Below, one piece after another: positions 10,558 to 20,738 of a DNA stretch of 64,000 nt; the first letter of the stretch is position 1; the number at the start of each line of letters is the position of its first letter. The notes beneath the pieces are model-generated. The model was given only the letters and a program-made list of their open reading frames with translations, was not told the origin of the DNA and searched no databases. The position numbers and the translations under genes are program-made. The stretch is from Taxawa tesnikishii (nom. ined.) (taxonomy: Eukaryota > Ascomycota > Dothideomycetes > Dothideales). The stretch spans positions 248,001-312,000 of the forward strand of contig JAPDRO010000003.1 of NCBI GenBank assembly GCA_030247885.1. The letters run 5' to 3'.

Positions 10558-11641
10558 TTATATCTCCTCCTTCAGCTCATTGCCCTTCTCAGAAGGAGCC
10601 TGACGCATCGGAACCCCTTTCTCATCAGCCCACAGCGGCTGCTTGTTGACGTTAAACTGCAACACTTCCGGCCGCTGATAGTGACCCGCTGCGTCGACCC
10701 AGACTTTCACCTGCGCCAGCTGCGACAGATCCACTTCTGCACATACAAGCTTCTCCTCGCTTCCGGTATGAGGACCTGCAAGGAACGCACAGAACGGATG
10801 CAAAACAGACGACTTTCCTCCACCTGCCTTCACTAGGTCTTGCGACCCCAGATTCTTCTCCATCCAGTCCAAACAGGTGTCGTCGACGTAGTTCGATGCT
10901 GTGATGACGAAGACCTGCGCTATGAGGGCGTGTGCCTTCGTCAATGCCTCAATCTGCGCGTCTGCTACAGCTTCGGATCCAGCCATAGTCGACAATGCCG
11001 GCCAAGCGCCAGCATGAATGTGCTGATTTTGCATAATCAAAGCCTGCCTTGCCCCGTTCATCGTGTGTTCCCAGCAGCAGAGACCGCCGAGATTGTATCC
11101 AAGCGCAGGTTTCCAGGTTCGCAGACTGTGGCCCCCACCCTGTGCCCACACGAGCCGCTCGACGTAGGTCGGCTGTAGTTTCCTGTGCACTCCAAACAGA
11201 CTGCCGTCCGCATCGATGATGACCTGCGAGTTGAAGAGTGTGTAGCCGTCCGCCACACGCTCCGGAGTGCCGAGATTGACAGTGACACCGGCACTCCGGC
11301 ATGCCGCTTGCACGGAATCGAGGTCTTTGCTTCGAACTACGGCGCGCTCTTCGGCATATTTGACCAGTGCGGTTTGTTGCTTCAACGGTTGATAGCATTC
11401 GATAAAGCACTCACAACCAAAGAGCAATTGAGAGCGCCGGGTTCGCCGATCGAAGATGGCTTACGGGATATCCGGGAACGAAGGTTTCCGGGAAAACCAA
11501 GAGCTTGAGGTCTTCTTTGCCGGCTTGCTCTACCTACTTCACAGCCTTCTGTAGCGTGGCGGCCTTTTTCATCAAGACTGGCGCCGCGTGGGCGGCGGCG
11601 GCAACCTTGAATTTCAGGTCTGGTGTCTTGTTGGCTGCCAT
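10558..11641 (-). pseudogene. Nitrilase (carbon-nitrogen hydrolase) with in-frame stop
   Basis: Two exons, 11641-11465 and 11409-10558, split by a 55-bp intron that joins FPETFVPGYP to CFIECYQPL. All three catalytic positions are present: Glu in FPETF (codon 52), Lys in HRKLQPTYVER (codon 136) and Cys in GLCCWEHT (codon 171). Codon 36 is TAG (11534-11536) inside the otherwise perfectly conserved stretch AVK-stop-VEQAGKEDLKLLVFPE. The rest is intact to an acidic C-terminus, about 342 codons, normal for the family. Nitrilases turn nitriles into acids and ammonia. A substitution stop differs from the missing-base pattern elsewhere, so a recent null allele or a single-base error are both possible. 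Confidence 0.8.
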
Positions 11642-11879
11642 CACTGCGTGAGTAGTCCAGGTGTTATATGCCAATGGTTGTACATGCTTAGATTGTGAAT
11701 AAGCCGCGTCGCAAACGGTAGACGTCGTTTCTTAGCTAAGCCGCCCATGCAACGGCCCTTGCCGACGATAAGTTCAGGGCTTAAGCGAGCTATACCAGAC
11801 CCTGGAGGTTTAAGCTTATGGTAGCTCATGGCGGTGAACGTTACTGTCGAGTTCTACTGCAGGTGGACGGTTTCTCAGC

Positions 11880-12824
11880 TCAAGTCTTTCGTCTTGACCG
11901 TCCATTTCTGTAGGCCGGGAGACGGAGCAATTGGTCTGTTTCCCTCCTCCATCTGGTAAGCTGGGGGTCGTCAGGCTTACTGTCATAGAGCCGTTCGCCA
12001 GACTGTCCGGTCGTGGGCTGCCGCAGATGTGTTCTTCTCTTGCGCCGCCACCATATAAAGCAGCCTAAGAGCAGTGCAAGAATCACGATCCCAACTGACA
12101 CACCTATGCCTGCTTTCGCACCAACACTCAAGTCGTCGCTATCGGCTGAAGACGCTGTCGCGGTCGAGGTAACCAGTGTAGAGGTGGATGACGCTACTGA
12201 GGTAGGGGTCTGTTGGAACAGTCAGTGATGTGATTCAGCCAATTTCCTTTGTCATTCTGGCGGTGCTATATTCAAGCGGGTTTCAAGGTTCCCTTACGGA
12301 GCAGGTTTACTTACCGCGGAGTACCTGCTGTCGTTAATGACACCTATGGACGTAAGATTCCAATGCTGGCCTCGCCTGGTTGGACTGAAATTCGAGTTCA
12401 TAACTATTGTGCCTGCAGCAAGCGCTGTGTCCAGGCGGAGTCCTGTGCCATTCTTCTGGTTGGTTACGAAGAAGGTCTGGCCCGTCGATGAGTTAAAGTT
12501 CCAAAGTATAGCCCCATCTCCCGGATCTGGTGCCATGTAACACAGAATGCTAAACGATCCTTGTTCGGCCGTAGCGGAGGTATTGGCCGCAAATGACTGG
12601 AAGTATGACGTTGGCCCAAGGGCGGAGGTACGGAGAATGTAGTTGCCGTGGCCTACGGACATGACTTGCCATCGTTGCCGTGTATCGGCAGGATTTGGGG
12701 CGTCGAGGAATGTTGAACCAGTGGTGCCGTTGTTGTTGTACAGGGCATCAGCCGACGCGAGAGCACTCCCGTTAGCACCGTTCGGTACAAGTTGGTACCA
12801 GAAGTTGTCACTGAAATCCGCCAT
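11880..12824 (-). CDS. Ricin-B-like lectin domain protein with single membrane span
   Basis: Two exons, 12824-12315 and 12209-11880 (105-bp intron, GTAAGT donor), 279 residues. The start MADFSDNFWYQLVPN and the repeated QRW-type turns (DTRQRWQVMSVGHGNYILR, RRGQHWNLTSIG) match a fungal extracellular beta-trefoil-like module of about 165 residues. A Ser/Thr-rich stalk follows (PTSVASSTSTLVTSTATASS), then a transmembrane segment (GIGVSVGIVILALLLGCFIW) and a basic stop-transfer RRKRR with a short cytoplasmic tail. There is no classical signal peptide, so the topology may be type III. The layout suggests a cell-surface carbohydrate-binding protein. The function is inferred. Confidence 0.78.
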
Positions 12825-13944
12825 CAATGATAGCTATAGTGTGTTTTCTCTGGCGAGCAGTATGCGATATGAGGCAGAACCGAGAACAATAGAGGGGGCA
12901 AGACGAAACAAGAAGATAGGAGAGAAGAGGTAGAAGAAGAAACTGCAGAACTTCTCAACTCAGGACCTGGCCTACCTTCCTACATTCAAATAAGAACCAG
13001 GCGATCAGCCTGATGTTCCAAGCTATGGAAGGATTCCATACTAAAGTAGACCCGCATAGAGATCCTTCATGATCCCGCTTCCTGCGCCACGCTGCGCTGC
13101 ATCGCCCGATAGTCAGATCTATTGGCCCGCCCCGAATTGCCTTGAGTCTGTCATGATTTGGATTGTTTCATGTGTGGCTTGGAGCCTGACTAGCCTTGCT
13201 ACCCTTGCTACCATTGCTACCCTTGCTACCCTTACTACGTGTGAACAAGCCAATCCGGTTGCGCAATAACTTCGGACAGGCGCAGCGATGATCGCTTCCA
13301 ACAACGGATCATGATACAAGCACTCCTACAACACGGGGTAGTTCGATGTCAAGGTCCAGGGCAACCTGCAAGCGTGCTGTGCAGTTTAAAACGGTGAAGA
13401 TTGACACCGGAGGAAGCGAACTGCGTTAAGCAAGTTCTGCAAGCGAGGGCTAAGAATGATTTACAACAGTAAATTCCAGAAACGGAAAATGCACTTCCAT
13501 TGCTCAGCTGCACCTCTTCCGTCCATGTTGGTTGCGCATCAACACATGTCCTAAGATCCCCGGTCATCAGGAACCTTCTGAGGAAGCTCGCGAGGTGCTT
13601 TTCGCTTCGTTTTAGCATGATTAAGCACTCGTTAGAAGCTCGTTTTGTCGACCTTGAACCATAGACAACCCGGCCGTGTCCTATACAAGTACCCTACCAC
13701 CTACAATACCTACTTGGTGGCGGTTAAAGATGTTCTTCAGTTCTAGTATCATAGAGCTCTTCGCCGTCTTCTCCTATTTCACAGATTACAGGAAGGGTGT
13801 CTCCGGCAGTACTTACACCATTCACTCTACCAGCTACGACCGCCGCTCCTCCGTGAGTGAGTCTTCATTCGAGCGACCTTCGCCGTAGGCGATCAATACA
13901 CGGAGACACGTGGCTGTAACAAAATGTTCTTCATGAAACAATGA
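12825..13944. other. Intergenic, no supported gene
   Basis: 1.1 kb without a credible gene. It holds a small 9-bp minisatellite (listed separately). Confidence 0.5.
13192..13238. repeat. 9-bp minisatellite (about 5 units of CCCTTGCTA)
   Basis: Successive 9-mers AGCCTTGCT(A), CCCTTGCTA, CCATTGCTA, CCCTTGCTA, CCCTTACTA are read directly. In one frame they encode a TLATLATIATLATL repeat, but no gene is evident. Confidence 0.8.
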
Positions 13945-15613
13945 TCAATTAACCTGGGGTTTAAAGGACACTCTTCCTTTTGGAGTTCCCGTACTCTCCT
14001 CCGTATGCACCCAATCCTTCGGACTCTTTAGGACTAACCTTTCTGCTGTACCGTCCGTCTCCACCGCCTTCTTGTTCACAGCTTCCATCTCAAATCCGGC
14101 GATGAGCTTGTACTGCGCACCAATACCCTCCAACTCATCCTTGGGTATCACATCATATATATTATTGAAGCCATCCGGAGCCCGCTCATGTGCCAACTGC
14201 AACACGTGATCCGGACCATTGGCTCTGTTCGCCATAACGATTCTGCTCGTCGGTGGCAACCGCGCCTCCTGATACTTTTCTAGCGCCAACGGCAGGTCGT
14301 TCGTGTTCTTCAGCAAACAGTTCGCTAACGTCTCAGCGTCAATGATGGCTTGAGATGCGCCGTTGGAACCGATCGGATACCTGACAAGGGTCAACATGTT
14401 ATCGCATGTCTTGGCGTGTGTTTTAGAATCAGCATGCGTTGGTTCTTAGCGAGCCGCCAACGTAGTAGAAGGACCTTGCTAAGACGTAGCCCATGGAGGA
14501 GCGCTCTGTTAGATGGATGGCTGCTCGATGCCTGATACATTAATCGTAAAGAGGCATTATAGCAGACAGTCAACACCTAACAACGAAAGCTTCCTGAGGA
14601 ACAGCGTCGACTTATATCCTGACGGACAGCACTTACATGGCATGCGCGGCATCACCCAGCAATGTCAGACGTCCGAAGCTCCATTTGTCCACCGGATCCC
14701 GGTCGCACATGGGATACTCGAACACCTTCTCCGTATCATCGATCAGCTGCTTCATGCTCAGCCCTCCACACTGCCATTTCTCGAATGGACCCTCGAATTT
14801 CTCCTTCGGTACGCTTTTTGTCCAGTCTGGCTTTGGAGGCGTCAGGTCTTTGTCGTCTTTGTCCCGAATCCGCAGCTCAGCGATCCAGTTGATGAGGGAT
14901 TTCCCTTCACGCGCCGCAGTCCCAGAGATAGGGTAGGCGATGAATTTCTGGTCTGCATGCCCCGCCCAAACCATCGAAGCGCCAGTCAGGTAAGGCTCTT
15001 GTTTCAGGCAACCACGCCAGAGCATGCGGCCTGAGAAGCGAGGCAAACCCTCGGACGGGTACAGGATACGCCGCGCGGTGCTGTTGATGCCGTCTGCGGC
15101 AACTAAGATGCTGCCCGCTACATCGGGAATATCGGCAGGTTGGCCTGGGTTGCTACGCTGGACGAATTTTGCCGTGATGCTCTCAGCGCCTTGCTCGAAG
15201 CTAGAGAGTGCGTGGTTCAGATGGATACGTTCGGTCCCAATCCTCTCCTTGACAGTTGCGAGGAGCAGCATCTGGAACTCTCCTCGGTGGATGCTAAACT
15301 GTGGTACCGAATAGCCGGCATACTTGCCCCGAGGTTCGCTTAGGATGCTGTCACCATGCCGGTTGTAGAAGTTGAGTTCGGCTGTTGGAATCGCGATGCT
15401 TTCGAGTGCGGGCAGCAAACCTAGGTTCCGGAGGATTAGGACTGCGGAAGGCTGTACATTGATCCCGACGCCCAAGGTAGTCAGTTCTGAAGCGGCTTCG
15501 AAGATGTGGATGTCAGTGAAGCCGGCGGCGTGGAGGGAGAGTGCTGTAGTAAGGCCGCCAATGCCGGCGCCCGCGATGAGGATGCGAGGCTGAGGCTGGC
15601 TGACAAAGGGCAT
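13945..15613 (-). CDS. FAD-dependent monooxygenase (salicylate hydroxylase-like)
   Basis: Two exons, 15613-14637 and 14380-13945, giving 470 residues. The N-terminal Rossmann motif RILIAGAGIGGLTTALSLHA and the linked acidic HIFEAASEL bind FAD ADP; LVAADGINSTARR is the central DG motif; the second FAD motif GDAAHAM straddles the intron and continues as YPIGSNGASQAI. That junction proves the splice. The intron is 256 bp, much longer than the 45-105 bp normal here. Family members hydroxylate aromatic acids or flavonoid-like substrates with NAD(P)H; the actual substrate is unknown. The ATG at 15613 is chosen because it sits just before the flavin fold; the upstream frame lacks another ATG. Confidence 0.9.
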
Positions 15614-16755
15614 TCTTTCTAAGCTGAGTCCTGATGGAATACTAACAAAGAGACAAACAAGGGCAAAAAAGGTGCTATATTTATTCGAGAATCGAGATGT
15701 GCAGAAGATGCAGGTATGTCTCAATGCAGAGGTCGAAGTAAAGAATGCCTCTTGTGTTCCTTTTCTTGTAATGTTTCAACGACGAAGGAAGCAGACCGCG
15801 ACAGGGTATGTACAGGACAGAACAGAAAGACAGAGGTATAAAGAGAGAAAAAGTACAAGTGCAAACGTTCCAGGTCGGGGTAGAGCGTGCTCCCCGCCGT
15901 GTTCGGAGCCTGGAAATCTAGCTAAACCCCACAGCCGCACGGCCATTGCCCAATCGGCAACCTGATCGGTTAATTTCTCGGCGCCTGCTCCCTGCCCTCC
16001 TTGAACTCTCACCGTCATCTAGACCACACTTACATTCTTGCGAACACGCCCGGTAGGAGCTCAACGCGCGAGCTCATACGCAGCTTCAAAGGAGAGGTTT
16101 CAGCGCTATACGAATTTTGCTTTCTGCCAGTCACCTGTATCGTACGTTCACCGACATCAGGCCAAAACCTTGCTCGAACGCCCAATGCGAGTAGAGCGAA
16201 GATATAAAGGTCAGCTCCACTGACGCTTGATCCTTCCAACGTACCCTAGAATACTTGGGTCTGCCTGTCCCTCCTTACCACCGACCGTTCGCATGTCTCA
16301 CTACTGGTTGCCATACCATACCCACTACCGGCGTTACACCTATGGAGCTCGGACTCAGTCTGTCAATTGCCTGACCAGAACACGGACATTTGTCTGGCGA
16401 ATGATTTCCAACGCCTTGTTGACGATCCTCTACAGAGATGCCCAATCAAGCATACCAAGAGTTTTGTGTGCCTGCAGCCTTGCCGTGCAGGGATCGGGCC
16501 ATGGTGGATGGCGTCCTTGGCGAAGCAAACGTGTGGGACAATGCACAGCCGCACCACAAACATAGAATACCAAGACCGCCACTCAATGTGACTCGCCATT
16601 GGAAACAATAGTACTGCAGTATTGTGGTGGCAGCGCAAGGGCTGCGGTTCCCGAGCTCTGTAAGATAAGAAGATGGTAGAAGTTCTCTGGAATGCCGGTT
16701 TATTGCTCATCATCCATTCTCACTGTCAACGTACCGCCAAACCCCAGAACTCAAG
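15614..16755. other. Intergenic, no supported gene
   Basis: 1.14 kb between divergent genes; short frames only, no structure recognised. Confidence 0.5.
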
Positions 16756-17871
16756 ATGCAACGATTCTTCACCATAGCCATAACCACTTCTACTCTCGTG
16801 CTTCAAGCGCATGCCTCAAGCCTCTTCATCCGTCAATCCTTCCAATCATGCGCGGATCAAGGTGCCGCTTGCTGCCCAGACGGTGTCACCTATTGCGAGT
16901 CCGCACCCTACTGTTATACCCAACCTGATGGCACATTCGGGTGCTGCGAGACCGAGAACGGCTGCAATGGTCAACTCCACGACACAAATACCAACATCGA
17001 TTTCTCCGCCGGCACGGCAAGTGCGAACCCTGGCACCACATCCTCCTTTGCTACTCCACAGCCAACTAAGGCGTCCACGACCACTCTGCTTGCTTCCAGC
17101 ACCCTCACTAGCGCTTCTACCCCAAGCGCCACTTCTGGCTTCCTCTCCTGCGCCGAGCAAGGCGTATCGGGTCCCAGCTGCTGCCCAGATGACTCGACAA
17201 TCTGCGAACACTCATCACACCCATACTGTTTCCTAGGCACCGACGGGGAATATGGCTGTTGCGCGACTGAGCATGGCTGCGATGGCTCGCCCGGCGCGGT
17301 AATCACTGGAATCACGGACGTCAGCACCACGGGCGGCGTCACCGCGACTGCTCCAGCCCCGAGCGCCACCTCTGCATTCCTCTCGTGCGTAGAACAGGGT
17401 GTATCAGGCGTCTCGTGTTGCCCGAATGGTCACACTGTCTGTCGAGACCCTTCATATCCGTACTGCTTCCTAGGCACAGACGGAGAGTACGGATGCTGCC
17501 GTACCGCGCATGGATGCGACGGCCAACCAGGCGCGGAGGAGACGAGCCTGGTCGACAACATCCAGAGCACGACTTCCAACTCTGCAACCGCTTCGACTTC
17601 GATTGAAACACGATCAACCTTTGTTGCTGGAAATGGCTCGCCGGCCGAAGTCACCACTCCGACCTCGCCAGCCACCGGTTTCGCTGTGTCTACCACGTCT
17701 ACATCGAGTACTGCGCGAACCAGTTCCTCCTCTCGTACCAGTTCTGCAGCGACCAGTACTACGAGCACTCCGTCTGGTGTGGAGGCTTCCACAGGCGACA
17801 GCAGTCGATGCATGGTGAATGGATTCCTGTGTATGGCTGGAGGAATCTTAATCATTCGACTTCTCATGTGA
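16756..17871 (+). CDS. GPI-type surface protein with three Cys-rich modules
   Basis: Single exon, 371 residues. A signal peptide (MQRFFTIAITTSTLVLQAHA) is followed by three copies of a module of about 40 residues starting near 30, 130 and 205. Each holds eight cysteines in the order C-CC-C-C-CC-C, for example SCADQGAACCPDGVTYC then a GCC and a final NGC. Copies two and three are most alike (SCAEQGVSG and SCVEQGVSG, shared YCFLGTDGEYGCC). Ser/Thr-rich linkers separate them, and a longer Ser/Thr stalk (about 270-350) leads to a hydrophobic C-terminus (CMAGGILIIRLLM) typical of a GPI-attachment signal. It should be a cell-wall or plasma-membrane surface protein. No enzyme motif is present. The module family is not one I can name. 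Confidence 0.78.
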   Translation: MQRFFTIAITTSTLVLQAHASSLFIRQSFQSCADQGAACCPDGVTYCESAPYCYTQPDGTFGCCETENGCNGQLHDTNTNIDFSAGTASANPGTTSSFATPQPTKASTTTLLASSTLTSASTPSATSGFLSCAEQGVSGPSCCPDDSTICEHSSHPYCFLGTDGEYGCCATEHGCDGSPGAVITGITDVSTTGGVTATAPAPSATSAFLSCVEQGVSGVSCCPNGHTVCRDPSYPYCFLGTDGEYGCCRTAHGCDGQPGAEETSLVDNIQSTTSNSATASTSIETRSTFVAGNGSPAEVTTPTSPATGFAVSTTSTSSTARTSSSSRTSSAATSTTSTPSGVEASTGDSSRCMVNGFLCMAGGILIIRLLM

Positions 17872-19049
17872 CGTGGAAGGAATGGCTTCAAAGACGGAAG
17901 GCCAGAATGTATGAATGTCACGGATTGCGGCACGAACGACTATGGGTAATGGAAATTGGGCATCCCGACTGAGAGGTAGTACAAGACGCTCTTTACAACC
18001 TGTATTTTGGTCTGCTCATCGCCGTGTGTGTTCGTCAAAGTGTCTTGCAACGTCAATGCTGGCAATCAAGCAGCAACTCAATAGTGTCGTGCACAGTAAT
18101 GTTCAAGTGGTGATTGTACGCGGCTCGTGGCATTTATTCGGTTGTGCAAGAGTTCAACTTCTGTCCTGCTCGTCTAAGTACTGAGGGTCTATTAGGGGTC
18201 AATATTGTAAGCTTAAACCACAAACCGGTAGAGCTTGCTTGAAGTTCCAAGGTCCAATAACGGCAGCTGCTGCGCTCTGTAGTCGTACGGGTGTGCCATG
18301 ACTCTAATGCACCCAGACAGCACATTTTGAGAAGCATGCTAAGGTCAGTCCTTGTACTTGTAGCAGCACGACAGAGAGACGGAACGTCAGCAGTTGGGTG
18401 CCAGTGCGCAGCAGGACTGCTGCGGCTCCATTTGAGGGTACCATCATCTGGCGCAGCGTGGACGTACGGAGTATCCCTACTGCAGAGCAAGATGCACCAG
18501 TACATATGGCTTCTTGAGAGACCCGCTGCTCCAAAAACTAAGAATGAGACCTTGAGAGGACCAGAAAGCTGTCACCCTTGCTTGACGAAGTTCGTCAAAA
18601 CAGGATAACACCTTACCAACCTTCCGGAAAGATTGAAGGGGCCGATTACGAGAATTGTGTTGCTCTTCATAACGTCACAGTCAAGCACAGATAGGTTTTC
18701 GACAGCTCAAAGGTTTGGTGGGGGACGAAGTCTCAACATGCACAGGATTATGTTGCCGCCAGTGGTGGTGTAGGACATCTGGCCATTGCTTCGCTTAGAG
18801 ATTATAGTGTTACGCTCTGCTAGGTAGTGGGGACTCATTGTGAGTCAACATCAAGTCTTTCAACACCTGTTGCTGCATTCTATCTAGTGCCTCTGTCTTG
18901 CACCACACTCCCTTCAAGTTCGTATCTAAAACCGGGACTTCCCTCCGCTTCTACCCACGCACGAGAATCTGCAACATCCAGTTCTACCCTTCCGGCTGTA
19001 TGTGACGGTGTCTCGTGCAGTTCCTGCACGCCACCGCTCGTCCATTTCG
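17872..19049. other. Gene-poor stretch with possible relics
   Basis: About 1.2 kb with no intact gene. It includes an alcohol-dehydrogenase-like scrap near its end (listed separately) and leads into two decayed genes. Confidence 0.4.
18697..18825 (+). pseudogene. Possible zinc alcohol dehydrogenase scrap
   Basis: One forward frame reads AASGGVGHLAIASLRDYSVTL, close to the NAD(P)-binding GASGGVGHLAIQYAK strand-turn-helix of medium-chain dehydrogenases. Flanking sequence in this frame (YVA before it, a stop soon after) gives little more. If real it is a small remnant; the match is short and could be chance. Confidence 0.3.
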
Positions 19050-20099
19050 CTATCTCGCCAGGGAACTTGTTGATTGAGTTGTCGTTTGCCGCTTCGAAGT
19101 AGCTGTGATCTTTCTCCTATCTAAGCTGGTGCTATTGTGCGGAACTGCACTATAGTCAATCTCGTCTCCGACTCTTGCTCTTGCCTTCCTCCTTCGGCGT
19201 GCGATCAGGGCTCCGACGGCCAAAAGGCAGAGAACAGTAATACATCCAATGACAATGCCAACGATTGCACCTATACTCAGCCTATGCGGAGGACGAGGTG
19301 CAGGCATCGATGTGCCGTCCGTTACGTTCGTGTGCAATTAGAGAATCGGGACGATGTGCTCTTGCGGCATAGGGTTAGCGAATATCGCTTGTGCAACAGT
19401 GAAGTTCTATCTCTCATAATTGACGATAAGGTAGGCTTCTTGCAACAAAGTGCGTCCAATCATGTATCATGTTTCGTCCACAGCACGGCAGATAGGGAAA
19501 TATCGCGTGGCATTCAGATAGACCCGATAGCTGGCTTCGAGATCGAAAGCAGCGTTATGTAATTCGCTGGGTTGGGTTGCGTTTACGACGTCATAGAGAG
19601 AAGTCCCGAGGGCAATAGTTAAGGTGGGATTGAGTTCTACCAGCTTGTCATGGATAGTGTCGTTTACCAAGTAGAGCTCTGTACTGTCATCGTAAACCAG
19701 GCCAAATGCCGACGCAAATGCATCACAGGCTGCAGCTGGTAGCAAAAGATATGGCAGCGTGCTGTCAATGGTCATGAAGGTTGGCTTCTGGAGGAGTCCC
19801 ACGGTGCCTGAGAGAGTGTTGATAGCGACGATACTTCGGGCTCTAACTTGTAGAGGCCGGCTATCGTCCGATGCGAAAGTGAACGTTAGGCTCGACTGCG
19901 TGAAGCGGACAGAATCACAGCCCCCAAGTGTAAGACTGCCGAGGACCTTTGAGTAACGATAAGCCGCTCCGGCTGTGTAGGCATAAGATAGACTTGGTAT
20001 CTTGTTCGAGTCCACGAGGTTTGTCATGAAGGATGGTACGGGATTGCTGAAGTCTGAGAAATTCGAAGGTTTGCGGTCTCTCTGCTCTGGCCGCCACAT
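19050..20099 (-). pseudogene. Decayed aspartic peptidase (A1-like) with membrane anchor
   Basis: A 210-codon open stretch holds the C-terminal lobe of a pepsin-like protease: YSKVLGSLTLGGCDSVRF, PTFMTIDSTLPYLLLPAAAC (second lobe, where a catalytic Asp-Ser/Thr is expected) and AAFDLEASYRVYLNATRYFP. The reading frame then continues in phase through three stops (TGA, TAG, TAA between about 19330 and 19470) that interrupt YMIGRTLLQEAYLIVNYE and the family's GRTLLQEAYL landmark, and goes on to a transmembrane segment (GAIVGIVIGCITVLCLLAVG) and basic tail. The N-terminal lobe with the first catalytic Asp is missing; other sequence abuts at about 20100. This is a truncated, non-coding relic. In-phase C-to-T type stops fit slow decay or RIP. 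Confidence 0.75.
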
Positions 20100-20104
20100 C
20101 TGGT

Positions 20105-20588
20105 CAAGATGAGGGAGTCTTGACAGTGGGCACGCAGATCTTCACTTACAAGCTCGCCGCATCCGCAGCTATTCCTCTTGCTGTGGGTTCACAGACACTG
20201 TATCCTGGCGGCTCAGAGATCACCGTCAATGGACAAACACTGAGTCTACCAGCGTCTGGCTTCGGTCCAGTTATAATCAACGGCGAGACAACAGCCTTCT
20301 ACTGCCGGTGGAGGAGCCGACGTGGTAAGCATCGGAACTCAACAGGGTACATTAACGCCCGTGGGTTCCGCGATAGTCATCGCTTCCCAAACATTGCACC
20401 CCGGAGGCTCTGCTGTCACGATTAGCGGGGAGACGCACAGCCTTCCGTCGAGCGGAAGTGGCATTGTGGTAGTGTCGGGTACAATGACGAGCACGGAGGG
20501 CCTCGGAGGGTACATCTGGGGTGGGATAGGTGGCAGCGACCGAAGCGGCGCGGGCGACACGCCGGCGACGTACACTGGACCGGCTTAA
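20105..20588 (+). pseudogene. Fragment of a Ser/Gly-rich repeat surface protein
   Basis: Two repeats of about 55 residues can be read: one with AIPLAVGSQTLYPGGSEITV and GQTLSLPASG, the other with AIVIASQTLHPGGSAVTISG and ETHSLPSSG. They are of the G-Q-T-x-S-L type found at the C-terminal end of fungal cell-wall proteins. The first copy passes into the second frame near 20300, so the stretch is broken. No start codon context or signal peptide lies upstream; it abuts the aspartic peptidase relic. I read it as the tail of a lost gene. Confidence 0.5.
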
Positions 20589-20738
20589 ACTGGGACCGCT
20601 AGTAAGTCAAGAGCTGGTCAGGCTTGTTCTTTGATGCTTGTTATGGTAGGAGGTTGGTGCTTCATGGTAGACCTTCTGAGATAGGATAAAGTTGGCTGTA
20701 AATTTTGCTTTTGAGCAATTATGCCGCCGAGCCTGTAT

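Noticed and set aside
16756-17871. Calling the triple Cys protein a hydrophobin
   Set aside because: Cysteine order matches but spacing between the third and fourth Cys is far too short and the protein is a repeated, anchored one.
19050-20099. Treating the aspartic peptidase as a live gene with introns
   Set aside because: The stops are in phase with conserved text on both sides and no splice pair removes them; the first lobe is absent.
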